Shown: in pieces, positions 54,836 to 64,000 of the stretch
Layout of the letters: every line of letters begins with the position of its first letter
Numbering within the stretch: position 1 is the stretch's first letter
DNA from: Bacillus subtilis
GTDB lineage: Bacteria > Bacillota > Bacilli > Bacillales > Bacillaceae_C
Direction: 5' to 3'
DNA length: 64,000 nt
NCBI RefSeq assembly: GCF_008764245.1
Contig: NZ_VTQV01000002.1
Span: forward strand, 1 to 64,000
Program-made: the position numbers and the translations under genes
The notes under the pieces: generated by a model
What the model saw: only the letters and a program-made list of their open reading frames with translations
What the model was told of the DNA's origin: nothing
Database searches by the model: none

Positions 54836-57432
54836 ATATTGTCAACAAATTGACAATCAGACATTTAAAACAAAATAAAAGGCGAACACTTGTCACGATT
54901 ATTGGTGTCATTATTTCGGTCGCGATGTTAACCGCTGTTGCTACGATCGGCGTTTCCTTTATGGATTTGCTGAAAAGACAAACGATTGCGGAGGGAGGGA
55001 ATTGGCATGTTCTTTATCACGATTTGAACGAAAAACAGCTTGAAGCCGTGCAAAAAGATCCTAATACAAAAGAAGTCATTTTATCGAAAGATCGTGGCTA
55101 TGCCACTTTGGAAGGTGGTAAGGATCCGTACAAGCCCTATCTGTTTATAAAAGAATATAATGAAAAAGGTTTTGCACAATTCCCGATTGAATTGAGTTCA
55201 GGGCGTTATCCACAAAAGGCAAATGAAGTAGTGATTTCAGATGAGATTAAGAAAGGGGCTGGCGTAGACTATAAAATCGGTGATGTCTTAAAGCTTGATG
55301 TTGGAAAGCGCCATGCCCTTGATGAAGAAATCAATGAACCATTGGATCAATCCTTCTCTTATATGACTGATCAAAATGGTAAGAGTGAGGAAAAATTAGT
55401 AGATTTAAAGACGGAAGAATATACAGTTGTCGGGACGATCAAGCGGCCAACTTGGGAACAACCCTGGGCACCTGGCTATACAATTCTTTCCTATCTTGAT
55501 CAAGAAAAAATGAAGGAAGTTAATACATCAGTTGTATTAAAAAAGCTAAAAGGTTCTCTTTTTGCTGATACAGAGAAGTTCGCTAAAGCCAATAAAATTG
55601 AAGATCAACAATACGAATTCAATTATGACTTATTGAATTATTCCGGGATAATAAAAAACGGGGGCATGCGGACAACACTTTATACTTTATCAGCGATCAT
55701 TATGACAATCATTATTGTTGGCTCTGTTTCTTTGATTTATAACGCTTTTGCTATTTCTGTAGCCGAGCGTTCGAGACATTTGGGTATGCTCTCAAGTGTT
55801 GGAGCCACAAAAACGCAAAAAAGAAATTCCGTCTTTTTTGAAGGAGCGGTAATTGGCCTTACTAGTATTCCTATTGGGATTATTGCCGGCCTTGTCGGAA
55901 TGGGGATTACTTTTATGTTCATCAATAAGATGATCGAAGGGGCTCTCGGCATAAGTGAGAAGCTAGAGGTAACGGTGACATTTGGATCGATCCTGGTTGC
56001 TGTACTCGTTTCCATTTTAACGATATTCATTTCAACCTTTATTCCAGCAAAAAGAGCCTCGCGCATTTCCGCGATTGATGCGATTCGCCAAACAAAGGAT
56101 TTGAAATTAACGAGAAAAGCGGTAAAAACCTCCAAGCTTGTTCGGAAAATGTTCGGAATGGAGGCGGAAATCGGCTTAAAGAATTTAAAAAGAAATAAGC
56201 GTAGATATCAAGCAACTGTTTTTTCCCTAGTGATAAGTATTATTCTATTTCTTTCTGTCTCCTTCTTCACAGATAATCTGAAGAAATCCCTTGAACTTTC
56301 CCAAGTAGGTGGTGCCGATTATGATATCTATATCGAATTAGGGCATGAGGGAGATGACCAGTTTGTTCAATCGATTGTATCAATGGATGATGTGACAGAG
56401 TATAACATTATAAAGGATGTGCCTGACAAAAGTATCACCTCTTGGGTAGACAAAGATATGGCAGGAGACCAGTTGCAGACAACGGCCGACTTTAAAGAAC
56501 AGTTTAAGGATGGTAAATATCAATATTATATCAACCTTTACGCTCTGAATGACGAAAGCCTAAAGTCTTATGCTGATCAAGTTGGAGCGAATTATGAACA
56601 ACTCCAAAATAGTTTATCAGCGATTGCAATCAATACCATTCAATATGAGGATGAAGAAGCGGGGAGGTATGTGGAAACAAAAAACATACACGCAAAAGTT
56701 GGGGACAAACTAAGTCTGAACACTGAAGATTGGGAGACAGAGAAAGAAGAAAAATTAGATCAAATCACAATTGCAGCATTGACTGATCAGAAACCAATGG
56801 GGGTATTCGACAACGGTGGAATTATTAATGTTGTTTTAATCGTCTCTGAATCTACTTTGAATCAATTAGGTGATGGGGTTTTAGTAGAAGAGGAAAATTC
56901 TCCATCCCTTTATTTAAAAAGTAAAGACCCTATAGATACCCAGAAGCAGATCGAAGAAATAGAAAATATTCGCCATTATGTAGAGAATTACTATAAAGAT
57001 AGACAAGATAATCAACAAATGATTTTGCTCATGTCCGTCTTTACTTATGGCTTTATTACCTTAATCACGCTCATTTCTATTGCAAATATCTTAAATACAA
57101 TTTCTACAAGTATTTCTCTAAGAAAACGTGAATTTGCGATGCTGAAATCAATGGGAATGACACCAAAAGGCTTTAATAAAATGATTAACTATGAAAGTAT
57201 TTTTTATGGTCTAAAAGCTTTGCTATATGGATTGCCGATTAGCATTGCTATTATGTATCTAATGTATCGAGCGTTGATGAACAGCTTTAGCTATGCTTTC
57301 ACTCTCCCGTGGTTAAGTCTATTATATGTAGTGGTAGCTGTTTTTCTCATTGTTGGAATTGCAATGTTATATTCCAGTTCCAAAGTGAAAAAGGAAAATA
57401 TTATCGATGCCTTGAAGCAGGAGAATATTTGA
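54832..57432 (+). CDS. FtsX-type ABC transporter permease
   Basis: An 866-residue membrane protein with two FtsX domains (helices near 20-40, 285-310, 335-365, 385-410, then 475-495 and three near 730-855) and two large extracellular parts (about 50-275 and 500-725). SVAERSRHLGMLSSVGATKTQ and SLRKREFAMLKSMGMTPKG are the FtsX hallmarks. It is larger than BceB and close to the VncB-like group. It probably senses or removes a membrane-active compound with the neighbouring two-component system. Confidence 0.88.
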   Translation: MNIVNKLTIRHLKQNKRRTLVTIIGVIISVAMLTAVATIGVSFMDLLKRQTIAEGGNWHVLYHDLNEKQLEAVQKDPNTKEVILSKDRGYATLEGGKDPYKPYLFIKEYNEKGFAQFPIELSSGRYPQKANEVVISDEIKKGAGVDYKIGDVLKLDVGKRHALDEEINEPLDQSFSYMTDQNGKSEEKLVDLKTEEYTVVGTIKRPTWEQPWAPGYTILSYLDQEKMKEVNTSVVLKKLKGSLFADTEKFAKANKIEDQQYEFNYDLLNYSGIIKNGGMRTTLYTLSAIIMTIIIVGSVSLIYNAFAISVAERSRHLGMLSSVGATKTQKRNSVFFEGAVIGLTSIPIGIIAGLVGMGITFMFINKMIEGALGISEKLEVTVTFGSILVAVLVSILTIFISTFIPAKRASRISAIDAIRQTKDLKLTRKAVKTSKLVRKMFGMEAEIGLKNLKRNKRRYQATVFSLVISIILFLSVSFFTDNLKKSLELSQVGGADYDIYIELGHEGDDQFVQSIVSMDDVTEYNIIKDVPDKSITSWVDKDMAGDQLQTTADFKEQFKDGKYQYYINLYALNDESLKSYADQVGANYEQLQNSLSAIAINTIQYEDEEAGRYVETKNIHAKVGDKLSLNTEDWETEKEEKLDQITIAALTDQKPMGVFDNGGIINVVLIVSESTLNQLGDGVLVEEENSPSLYLKSKDPIDTQKQIEEIENIRHYVENYYKDRQDNQQMILLMSVFTYGFITLITLISIANILNTISTSISLRKREFAMLKSMGMTPKGFNKMINYESIFYGLKALLYGLPISIAIMYLMYRALMNSFSYAFTLPWLSLLYVVVAVFLIVGIAMLYSSSKVKKENIIDALKQENI

Positions 57433-57436
57433 TGGA

Positions 57437-57471
57437 AGGGGCTTCTTGTCTAATTGACAGGGGGCCTTTTT
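57437..57471 (+). terminator. Terminator after the ABC permease
   Basis: A 14-base arm (57437-57450) pairs with 57456-57469 through several G-U wobbles around TAATT, followed by T residues. Confidence 0.65.
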
Positions 57472-57529
57472 AAAATTAGGATGAAACTAATGGTGACATT
57501 AGCACGTAGTTAGTACTGGTGGTGATTAA

Positions 57530-58774
57530 ATGAGTCGTATCGTGGAAAAATGGACAGATAGTATAAGTAGCACCTGGTCATTAGAAGATTTTCAATTGAA
57601 AAGCACAACCATTCGAAGAGAAGTTTCTCCGATTCAAACAACCGAATATCGACTTGAAATGGAATGGTTTCCTCCAGGTATGGAAATGATCGATGATCTG
57701 AATCCACCTGGAACCGTGTATGCAGAGGTGAATTTGGATTACGGCTTTTTAACAAGTTTCATCGTTGTCCAAAGCGACGATCGTCGCCAAGAACCACCTT
57801 TACTACCAAGTGCAAAATTAAAAGATGTTGTAGCTTGGATTGAAGCACAAACGGGTTTAAAGCAAGAAGTTGATTTTCGATTGAAACGTGAAGAACAGGA
57901 GAAGGATGGCCATCAATATTTTTTCACATCCATCGTAAATAGCAAAAAAGTTTCTCCCGCTGGCTATATTGAAATAAAGGTGAATGAAAAGGGAAGTGTT
58001 GTCTTTTATTCATTATCAGGCTTTTTTCCTAAGCTTTATCAAGAGATTTCTATAGAACCTTCAAGGGAAGAGGAAATAAAGAAGGTTGACGAGTTTAAAG
58101 AGCAGCAAATGGTTCTTTTTGGCACTTTGGAAGAGCAAGGATACCGCTTGCTTTATGGGGTAGAGGAGGCCTTTGTAGATACAATCGAAAATGAGTTTGT
58201 GCTGGAATGGGATCAGGACGCACCCGTCCAGAAACTGTCAATGTCTAAAGATGCGATCGGTGAACATTGGAAAGCCTTCTTAAATTCGCAAATTGTGAAT
58301 GAGGAGGAAATGAGTGTTCAAATATCCCATCCGGATATTCTACCAATATCAGCAAGTGAAAGGTGCGATTTTTTAAAGATTATGGCAGGCTATATGCAAA
58401 CCCATTATCCAAATGAAAGTGGCCAATGGAAGGTGGTCACTATGGAGCGGCGTTATGGATATATGGAAGCTACAGTAACCCCAACCGCTACATTGGGCAG
58501 GTTTTTCGACAAAGTCAAATTTATATATGATCCGAAGAATAATATGATCATCCAGGTATTAGATAAGCGTGAATTGTTTAATGAAATGGTGAATTTCCCT
58601 TTACCACAGCCCAAGATTACAAAGGAGGAAGCTATAAAAATTCTTGATCAAGACATCTTTTTCGAACGCTATTATGTTTACGATACAGTCAAAAAAACAC
58701 TAAAGCCAACCTGGATGATAGATTGCCATGCTTTTGTTGATGCACTTACAGGGGAAAAGGTATTCGAATCATAA
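57530..58774 (+). CDS. YcdB/YcdC-repeat-like protein, function unknown
   Basis: A 414-residue protein without a signal peptide or membrane helix. I see repeats of a PepSY/YcdB-like alpha+beta fold (KPKITKEEAIKILDQ region near the end, PSREEEIKKVDEFKEQ near the middle). Several Bacillus proteins with such repeats are exported, but this one starts MSRIVEKWTDS and looks cytosolic. No enzymatic motif is evident. The ribosome site GGTGGTG lies 5 bases before the ATG. Convergent with bshB2. Confidence 0.45.
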   Translation: MSRIVEKWTDSISSTWSLEDFQLKSTTIRREVSPIQTTEYRLEMEWFPPGMEMIDDLNPPGTVYAEVNLDYGFLTSFIVVQSDDRRQEPPLLPSAKLKDVVAWIEAQTGLKQEVDFRLKREEQEKDGHQYFFTSIVNSKKVSPAGYIEIKVNEKGSVVFYSLSGFFPKLYQEISIEPSREEEIKKVDEFKEQQMVLFGTLEEQGYRLLYGVEEAFVDTIENEFVLEWDQDAPVQKLSMSKDAIGEHWKAFLNSQIVNEEEMSVQISHPDILPISASERCDFLKIMAGYMQTHYPNESGQWKVVTMERRYGYMEATVTPTATLGRFFDKVKFIYDPKNNMIIQVLDKRELFNEMVNFPLPQPKITKEEAIKILDQDIFFERYYVYDTVKKTLKPTWMIDCHAFVDALTGEKVFES

Positions 58775-58872
58775 CTGGATTTTGGCATGGGGAATTCTTA
58801 AGCGACATTCTGAAAGCATGAATTTCCGAATGGTTCATTGAATCGGTGGAGTTGTAATCTTTCAACCGCAAA

Positions 58873-58904
58873 AAAACCGGTGGAAAATCTCTCCACCGGT
58901 TTTT
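58873..58904. terminator. Bidirectional terminator between the YcdB-like gene and bshB2
   Basis: AAAACCGGTGGA (58873-58884) and TCCACCGGTTTT (58892-58903) form a perfect 12-bp stem with A and T runs on both sides. Confidence 0.93.
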
Positions 58905-59586
58905 ACAAAACATTGTCACGATCCCAAGGATATGTCCAAAAGCGCTCTGTTAGAAAGTGCTCGGGTAATCCTGTTTTTTCCTCCGCCATTTTCTTCTCTA
59001 GATCTGCCAACATCCATACCGTTTGCGAAAGATGAGCTTTTAATGCGCCAAATTTTTGTTCGGAAACGGCGCTAATATCATGTTCGATATCTGGTGAACC
59101 AATTTCAGCTTCATGGTTCTTAGAAAAAGCTACACAGTGAAGCTTGGGACGACTTTCTTTAGGTAGTCTGCGCACTGCACGTACAACAGCACGACCCGTT
59201 GCTTCATGATCCGGATGAACAGAATATCCAGGATAGAAGGAGATGACGAGAGAAGGGTTCAATTCCTCAATCAAGTCAAAGACAAGATTGGTTAATTCCT
59301 CGTCAGGAATAAATTCTAATGTTTTATCACGGTAACCCATCATCCGTAAGTCCGTGACGCCCATTGCTTTCGCGGAGGCTTGCAGTTCTTTTTTGCGAAT
59401 CTCAGGAAGGGACTCCCTTGTAGCAAATGGGGGATTCCCTAAATTTCTCCCCATTTCTCCGAGAGTAAGGCAAGCATAAGTAACAGGTGTGCCATTTTGA
59501 ATATGACTTGCCATCGTTCCGGAGACGCCAAAGGCTTCATCATCTGGATGTGGGAATACAACTAAAACGTGACGTTCTTTTTCCAT
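58903..59586 (-). CDS. bshB2: Bacillithiol biosynthesis deacetylase BshB2
   Basis: A 227-residue PIG-L-family deacetylase. It removes acetyl from GlcNAc-malate in bacillithiol synthesis. The motif PHPDDEAFG (residues 12-20) is complete, unlike the paralogue at 17753. The third metal His lies in YPGYSVHPDHEATG. AAGGAGGG lies 6 bases before the ATG. It forms an operon with yojF, the same pair found in B. subtilis (yojG-yojF). Confidence 0.92.
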   Translation of the reverse strand: MEKERHVLVVFPHPDDEAFGVSGTMASHIQNGTPVTYACLTLGEMGRNLGNPPFATRESLPEIRKKELQASAKAMGVTDLRMMGYRDKTLEFIPDEELTNLVFDLIEELNPSLVISFYPGYSVHPDHEATGRAVVRAVRRLPKESRPKLHCVAFSKNHEAEIGSPDIEHDISAVSEQKFGALKAHLSQTVWMLADLEKKMAEEKTGLPEHFLTERFWTYPWDRDNVL

Positions 59587-59603
59587 AAATAGCCCTCCTT
59601 CGA

Positions 59604-59954
59604 TTAAGATTTAAATGGTGTTTTGCTGATTTCTAAGGCCACGGCTAGCTTTCCATCATATCCATGGCCGGCAAGAAGTAATCTTCCTTCTTCATCTAAC
59701 TCAAAATGGGTGAGGCCTTCCGCGTAAATCCAGCCGATTGCGAGTTTCAAACCGATCCGATAGGGGCCATTCCCGACAATCTTTCCATATTCGTAACAAA
59801 CCTCAGCATTGCGAATATAAGCTCCAGCTGAAAAAAATGTTTCGTCATTATGGGAAGCATACGCTCCATTCGTTGTTTCTAAATGTATGTAAACTTGTTC
59901 TGTTGCAAAAGTATTGATTAATTGTTGGACTTCATCGATACGAATCTTTTCCAC
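59604..59954 (-). CDS. yojF: YojF-family protein (DUF1806)
   Basis: A 116-residue protein always found next to bshB2 in Bacillus. It has an alpha+beta fold with no known enzymatic motif; FFSAGAYIRNAEVCYEYGKIVG is the conserved centre. Function is not established, but linkage suggests help in bacillithiol metabolism. It starts with GTG 7 bases after AAGGAGGT, 17 bases ahead of bshB2. Confidence 0.85.
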   Translation of the reverse strand: MEKIRIDEVQQLINTFATEQVYIHLETTNGAYASHNDETFFSAGAYIRNAEVCYEYGKIVGNGPYRIGLKLAIGWIYAEGLTHFELDEEGRLLLAGHGYDGKLAVALEISKTPFKS

Positions 59955-60029
59955 AAGATAAACCTCCTTCCTAAAATTATTTTACTAAAAGGAAAGCAAA
60001 ATTACGAAAAATAAGTTTGAGTCTGTATT

Positions 60030-61466
60030 CTACCTGGAAAATTTCTCCTCAATCGGCCATTTATTTTCTCGTGCTTTTCTTGCAATATGAAAAAATAAAA
60101 TAAGCACAATCAGGGTTCCGATCAGACTGCCAATCCAAGCAGTATTCATCGGTAAATGAAAGCCAATTTTTGCATGAAAAATATAAGTGAAAACCATGAT
60201 AAGCATAAAGGTGCCAGGGATGAGCGAGATCCAATAATTTTTCTTCGCAATATACAAATACATGGCACCAATGAATAAGGTAATTACTGCAGTAGATTGA
60301 TTCGCCCAGCTGAAATATCTCCATAACAGGTTAAAATCGATTTTTGTAAGTAGGAAAGCAATGATGAATAAAGGAAAGGCGACCCATAAACGACTGGATA
60401 ATTTCCTTTGCGCTAAACCTAAATATTCAGCTATGATCATCCGAGCGCTACGGAAAGCAGTATCGCCAGACGTAATCGGAAGGACAACCACTCCGAGTAC
60501 GACAAGTGTCCCACCAAGTGCGCCAAGTAGAGAGGTGGAAACTTCGTTGACAACAGCACCAGGTCCGCCTACTTTTAAGAGCTCATTCAATTCGCCGGGC
60601 CCATCAAATAGGCTCATCGCTGCTGCAGCCCAAATCATCGCAATGATCCCTTCAGCAATCATCATCCCATAAAATATTTTCCTGCCTTGGCTTTCTTTTT
60701 GGATAGTGCGGGAGATAATCGGAGTTTGGGTAGCATGAAACCCTGATAAGGCTCCACATGTAATCGTAAAAAATAAAAGAGGAAAGATCGGTGTTTGTTC
60801 AGGATGGAAATTGGTAAAGGACAATTCTGGAATGGGCGCTCTAGTTATGACAAGACCGACACCGACACCAACTGCACTTAGAATTAACAAGGCACCGAAA
60901 TATGGATATAATCGTCCAATGATTTGATCGATTGGTAGAAGAGTAGCGAGAATATAATAACTAAAAATGATGATCATAATGATACCCAACGCAAGTTTTC
61001 CATCAATTAACACGTGAAGTAGACTAGCTGGAGTAATGACAAAAACAGTCCCAACTAATAGAAGGAGCAAGACGGCTAGAATATGGACAAGGTATTTCAT
61101 CGTTTGACCTAAAAATTTGCTAGCTAATGCAGGTAAATGAGCTCCACGATTACGGAGGGAAATCATTCCGATTAGATAATCATGAACCGCTCCGGCAAAA
61201 ATGGATCCAATCACAATCCAAACAAAGGCGGCGGGTCCGTATAAGGCTCCCATAATAGGACCAAAAATGGGGCCTGTCCCCGCAATATTGAGTAATTGGA
61301 TTAAGGCGTTTTTCGAGGTACTCATGGGAACATAGTCCACACCATCGTGGTTGACATAAGCCGGGGTAGGGCGATCTTGCTTGATGCCAAATACCTTTTC
61401 AACAATCTTTCCATATGTAAAATACCCCAGAATTAAGAGAATGATTCCTCCTAAAAAGGTCTTCAT
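60030..61466 (-). CDS. CstA-family carbon-starvation carrier (short form)
   Basis: A 478-residue membrane protein with about 13 helices. CstA hallmarks are PIFGPIMGALYGPAAFVWIVIGSIFAGAVHDY and GALSGFHATQTPIISRT. It imports peptides or pyruvate in studied relatives. It is shorter than the roughly 600-700-residue CstA/BtsT proteins and lacks the long C-terminal tail. GGGGGAAA precedes the ATG by 7 bases. A gap of about 75 bases without a terminator separates it from yojF downstream. Confidence 0.85.
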   Translation of the reverse strand: MKTFLGGIILLILGYFTYGKIVEKVFGIKQDRPTPAYVNHDGVDYVPMSTSKNALIQLLNIAGTGPIFGPIMGALYGPAAFVWIVIGSIFAGAVHDYLIGMISLRNRGAHLPALASKFLGQTMKYLVHILAVLLLLLVGTVFVITPASLLHVLIDGKLALGIIMIIIFSYYILATLLPIDQIIGRLYPYFGALLILSAVGVGVGLVITRAPIPELSFTNFHPEQTPIFPLLFFTITCGALSGFHATQTPIISRTIQKESQGRKIFYGMMIAEGIIAMIWAAAAMSLFDGPGELNELLKVGGPGAVVNEVSTSLLGALGGTLVVLGVVVLPITSGDTAFRSARMIIAEYLGLAQRKLSSRLWVAFPLFIIAFLLTKIDFNLLWRYFSWANQSTAVITLFIGAMYLYIAKKNYWISLIPGTFMLIMVFTYIFHAKIGFHLPMNTAWIGSLIGTLIVLILFFHIARKARENKWPIEEKFSR

Positions 61467-61558
61467 TTCTATTTCCCCCTATATAAATAGAATTGGAGTG
61501 GTTTCTGTCCCATGCTATTCAAGAAGAGGGAAGTTTAGAACATCGAGGGAAATGTTAA

Positions 61559-61593
61559 ACGCCCAGAAAAGAAGAATTCTCTTTTCTGGGCGT
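61559..61593. terminator. Terminator after pdxK
   Basis: ACGCCCAGAAAAGA (61559-61572) and TCTTTTCTGGGCGT (61580-61593) form a perfect 14-bp stem with a 7-base loop, read on the minus strand after pdxK. Confidence 0.8.
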
Positions 61594-61598
61594 AATCC

Positions 61599-62420
61599 TT
61601 ATTTCTTTGAATTTTCTTCAAATGTAAAATAGGCACCATGCATGACAGGACCTACATATTCATTAAGCTTCCAGCCGTGTTGGATCGCCGCGCTGACAAA
61701 ATCTTTGGCAGAAATAACAGCTTCTTTGACCGATTTTCCTTTCGCTAGGTTCGCTGTAATCGCAGCAGCGAAAGTACAACCAGCTCCATGGTTATAGGTC
61801 GTTTCTAGTTTATCTGATTCAAGCAAGGTAAATTCTTGACCATCATAGAAAAGGTCGATCGCTTTATCATGGGCGATTGCTTTTCCACCTTTTACGACAA
61901 CATTTTTCGCACCTAATTCATGAATTTTCACAGCCGCTTCTTTCATGCCGTCAATGGTTTTAACAGGGCCTGTTTTCGCTAATTGTCCTGCTTCAAAAAG
62001 GTTTGGCGTTACAATTAAAGCCCGTGGCACAAGGAGGTCGCGCATGGCATCGGTATTTTCGGGTTGTAAAACCTCATCCTCGCCTTTACATACCATCACA
62101 GGGTCAATCACGACATTCTCTAATTTATGCTCATCCAATTTTCGAGCACCTAATTCAATGATCTCAACAGAGCCGAGCATCCCTGTTTTCATCGCATCGA
62201 TCCCAACAGAGAGGATCGTGTTTAATTGTTTTTCTACTGTATCGACATCAATCGGATAGACGTCATGGCTCCAACCATTTTCAGGATCCATCGTTACAAT
62301 GGAAGTTAAGGCGTTCATTCCATAGACACCATATTCCTGGAATGTTTTTAAATCTGCTTGGATTCCGGCTCCACCACTTGAATCCGAACCAGCAAGGGTT
62401 AAAACTTTTTTCATTGTCAT
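61599..62420 (-). CDS. pdxK: Pyridoxine/pyridoxal kinase (PdxK/ThiD family)
   Basis: A 273-residue ribokinase-fold kinase. Motifs are AGSDSSGGAGIQADLKTF (N-terminal), PVMVCKGEDEVL and NHGAGCTFAAAITANL (anion hole and catalytic region, with Cys where ThiD has the GAGCTFS). It phosphorylates pyridoxine/pyridoxal (vitamin B6 salvage); HMP kinase activity is also possible. AGGAGG lies 8 bases before the ATG at 62420. Single gene. Confidence 0.85.
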   Translation of the reverse strand: MTMKKVLTLAGSDSSGGAGIQADLKTFQEYGVYGMNALTSIVTMDPENGWSHDVYPIDVDTVEKQLNTILSVGIDAMKTGMLGSVEIIELGARKLDEHKLENVVIDPVMVCKGEDEVLQPENTDAMRDLLVPRALIVTPNLFEAGQLAKTGPVKTIDGMKEAAVKIHELGAKNVVVKGGKAIAHDKAIDLFYDGQEFTLLESDKLETTYNHGAGCTFAAAITANLAKGKSVKEAVISAKDFVSAAIQHGWKLNEYVGPVMHGAYFTFEENSKK

Positions 62421-62458
62421 CCGTTATTCCTCCTAGCAATTACATGATGTTTCTTTGG

Positions 62459-62480
62459 GTCTAGCTTCAGCTTTTCTTTT
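62459..62480. repeat. Remnant of the second repeat family
   Basis: GTCTAGCTTCAGCTTTTCTT fuses the outer ends (CTAGCTcCAG and GCTTTTCTT) of the element seen at 48809-48888, as if the middle had been lost. Confidence 0.4.
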
Positions 62481-62523
62481 TAGGATATACCAATTTTTTT
62501 GAAAATAAAAGAGATTTATTTTA

Positions 62524-62561
62524 TAGGTGGCTTTACCTAAAGATAGGGCATTGCCTATAAT
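62524..62561 (+). promoter_or_regulatory. Promoter and paired inverted repeats before the response regulator
   Basis: TAGGT-6-ACCTA (62524-62539) and ATAGG-6-CCTAT (62543-62558) are two inverted repeats directly before and over TATAAT (62556-62561). They may be autoregulatory sites for the regulator at 62628. Confidence 0.4.
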
Positions 62562-62627
62562 TTGGTATATAGATGGTAAGATAAAAATGTATACCAATTA
62601 TTGTAGAAGAAAATCAGGGGGATACGA

Positions 62628-63299
62628 ATGGCCAATATTCTATACATAGAAGATGATTTAGAAATTAGTAAATGGGTCGTAGAAGTTCTAGAGGAAAAGG
62701 GACATAAAGTAAATTGGTTATCATCAGGGGAAGGAGCGACGAAAATAGCGAGAGAGGTAGAAATTGCGATTTTAGATGTGATGATACCCGGCCTAGATGG
62801 CTTTTCCATTGGAAGGAGATTAAAGCAAGAATATCCTTCATTGCCAATCTTGATGTTATCTGCCAGAACCTCTGTCGAAGATCGGCTTCAGGGACTCGAG
62901 TTTGCAGATGATTATGTAACAAAACCTTTTTATCCAGAGGAATTGGTTGCAAGGATTGAAGTTTTATTGCGACGGTTTCAGCAGAATCAAACAGAGAAGG
63001 TAAGAATAGGTCATTTAGATATTTTCTTAGAAGAAAATCGGATTTTAGATCATGAAAAAAACGAGGAAATTATTTTAACAGGGAAGCAATACCAAATTTT
63101 TCAATACTTCCTCCGCCATCAAAATCAAATTTTGACAAAGGAGCAGTTATATGAAGGGGTTTGGAGAGAACCTTATATAGACGGAGATAAAACACTAATG
63201 GTACATATTCGCTATTTACGTGAGAAGTTAGAGAGGGACCCAGCGAAACCTGATTTGATTGAAACGATTCGGGGACTTGGGTATCGATTAAAAATATGA
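62628..63299 (+). CDS. OmpR-family response regulator
   Basis: A 223-residue regulator. Receiver: EDD near the start, phosphoacceptor in AILDVMIPGLDGFS, Lys in VTKPF. The loop before ADDY is one residue shorter than usual (GLEFADDY for GLxxGADDY). The winged helix starts near 125 and ends IRGLGYRLKI. GGGGG precedes the ATG. It overlaps the kinase start by four bases (ATGA). Confidence 0.9.
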   Translation: MANILYIEDDLEISKWVVEVLEEKGHKVNWLSSGEGATKIAREVEIAILDVMIPGLDGFSIGRRLKQEYPSLPILMLSARTSVEDRLQGLEFADDYVTKPFYPEELVARIEVLLRRFQQNQTEKVRIGHLDIFLEENRILDHEKNEEIILTGKQYQIFQYFLRHQNQILTKEQLYEGVWREPYIDGDKTLMVHIRYLREKLERDPAKPDLIETIRGLGYRLKI

Positions 63300-64000
63300 T
63301 ATGGAAAAAATTGTTGTCACTGCGACATTCCCTTTTACTCAGATATTTGTTTATTATTATTTCCGCGATTTTATTTATTCCGATCGCGATCCCTTTGTCG
63401 ATCATCGTCTGGTATTCATTTGAGGAAGAAGATCAGAACATGATCAATGGCGAGGATTTAGAAAAAAGTTGGCATCAGGAAGCGGGCAAGCTGGATAGCC
63501 TGAATAATCGAGAAATAGAAAAGTGTTTAAGACAATTTCAGCAAACATATCCAGCATCCACTGTTTTTTGGGTAGGAAAAGATGGGCAGCTTATCTACTC
63601 CTTTCCTAAGCAAGGGGACTTGCCAAACCATTGGACCTCTTCGGATATTGTTGACTTTATGAAAAAGAGCTATGATTCCGATCCTTTTACAACGGTGGCC
63701 TTTGTTGGTGACGAAAAAGAAAACGGCTTTGTCACTTTTCAAATTCCTAGAAGTGAAATGGACCATACGCGAGAAAAGCTAATCGATCGCTATAACTATC
63801 TATATTACGGTATTAATATTGGACTATTTTTCTTGTTTGTTTTTATTTCCTGGTTGTTCTTTTCCCATATTCGCAAACGACTACTACGTTTAGGATTAGC
63901 GATGGAAAAGGAAGGAATTGCAGGTATTCCTGATAAAATTAAAGTTAAAAAACGTGACGAGATTGGCCAGCTTGAGCAGTCCTTCAATCGAATGATCAAG
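63296..64000 (+). CDS. Sensor histidine kinase, N-terminal part (cut by window end)
   Basis: The ATG at 63296 overlaps the regulator stop. The visible 235 residues hold a first helix (about 14-42, YLFIIISAILFIPIAIPLSIIV), an extracellular domain of about 125 residues and a second helix (about 170-195, INIGLFFLFVFISWLFF). A HAMP domain (KKRDEIGQLEQSFNRM) is reached as the window ends. The catalytic region lies beyond. Ligand unknown. Confidence 0.88.
   Translation, partial: MIWKKLLSLRHSLLLRYLFIIISAILFIPIAIPLSIIVWYSFEEEDQNMINGEDLEKSWHQEAGKLDSLNNREIEKCLRQFQQTYPASTVFWVGKDGQLIYSFPKQGDLPNHWTSSDIVDFMKKSYDSDPFTTVAFVGDEKENGFVTFQIPRSEMDHTREKLIDRYNYLYYGINIGLFFLFVFISWLFFSHIRKRLLRLGLAMEKEGIAGIPDKIKVKKRDEIGQLEQSFNRMIK

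Noticed and set aside
57481-57529. GGTGACATTAGC and CTGGTGGTGATTAA upstream of the YcdB-like gene as GntR sites
   Set aside because: They match only part of the motif and are next to a gene with no link to glycan use.

Overview
The window reads as a chromosomal piece of a low-GC, endospore-former-like Bacillaceae (Bacillus sensu lato). Pointers are the bacillithiol deacetylase pair bshB2-yojF, a CalY/TasA matrix protein, an MsmX-type shared sugar ATPase, NamZ/YbbC and MurR homologues, catabolite-repression (cre) boxes, AAGGAGG ribosome binding sites and many TTG/GTG starts. No rRNA, tRNA, phage, transposase or CRISPR was seen.

Positions 1-32000 are mostly amino-sugar uptake and breakdown. 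A muropeptide salvage block (murK-like, anmK, murQ, AmiE-like hydrolase) runs into a complete sugar ABC importer (binding lipoprotein, two permeases, ATPase, YesL-like protein). A convergent, secreted GH18 chitinase-like enzyme follows. Next come an LplB/LplC/lipoprotein importer, a GNAT acetyltransferase, a PIG-L-like deacetylase with an altered active site, a cytosolic NamZ muramidase and a MurR/RpiR regulator. After a P-loop ATPase, a GntR/HutC regulator heads an N-acetylgalactosamine operon: agaS, a tagatose-bisphosphate aldolase, a tagatose-6-P kinase and a GH123 beta-N-acetylgalactosaminidase. An oxidoreductase, a phosphoesterase, an MFS carrier and an orphan binding lipoprotein follow.

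Positions 32900-45300 carry kbl-tdh (threonine to glycine) and then three large secreted proteins in a row: two M60 (enhancin/mucinase-type) metallopeptidases and a PL8 polysaccharide lyase with its catalytic Asn/His/Tyr at the family spacing. These three and the GH18 enzyme end in the same ~85-89-residue helical module. The second M60 and the PL8 also share a BIG2-CBM96-like segment. A repeated TGGTnnTGAC element lies upstream of gntR, agaS, the orphan lipoprotein and the first M60 gene. It suggests one regulon that couples extracellular attack on GalNAc-rich glycoprotein or glycosaminoglycan to intracellular GalNAc catabolism.

Positions 45300-64000 are mainly housekeeping and stress genes: calY, a probable undescribed type I toxin-antitoxin locus (49-codon hydrophobic peptide with a convergent antisense RNA, 46053-46332), recQ, a YjiH-like membrane protein, a HAD phosphatase, an orphan HExxH protein, and a two-component system plus FtsX-type ABC transporter with four exact 20-bp repeats and an 11-bp-phased operator. 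Then come bshB2-yojF, a CstA-type carrier, pdxK, and a second two-component system whose kinase is cut by the window end.
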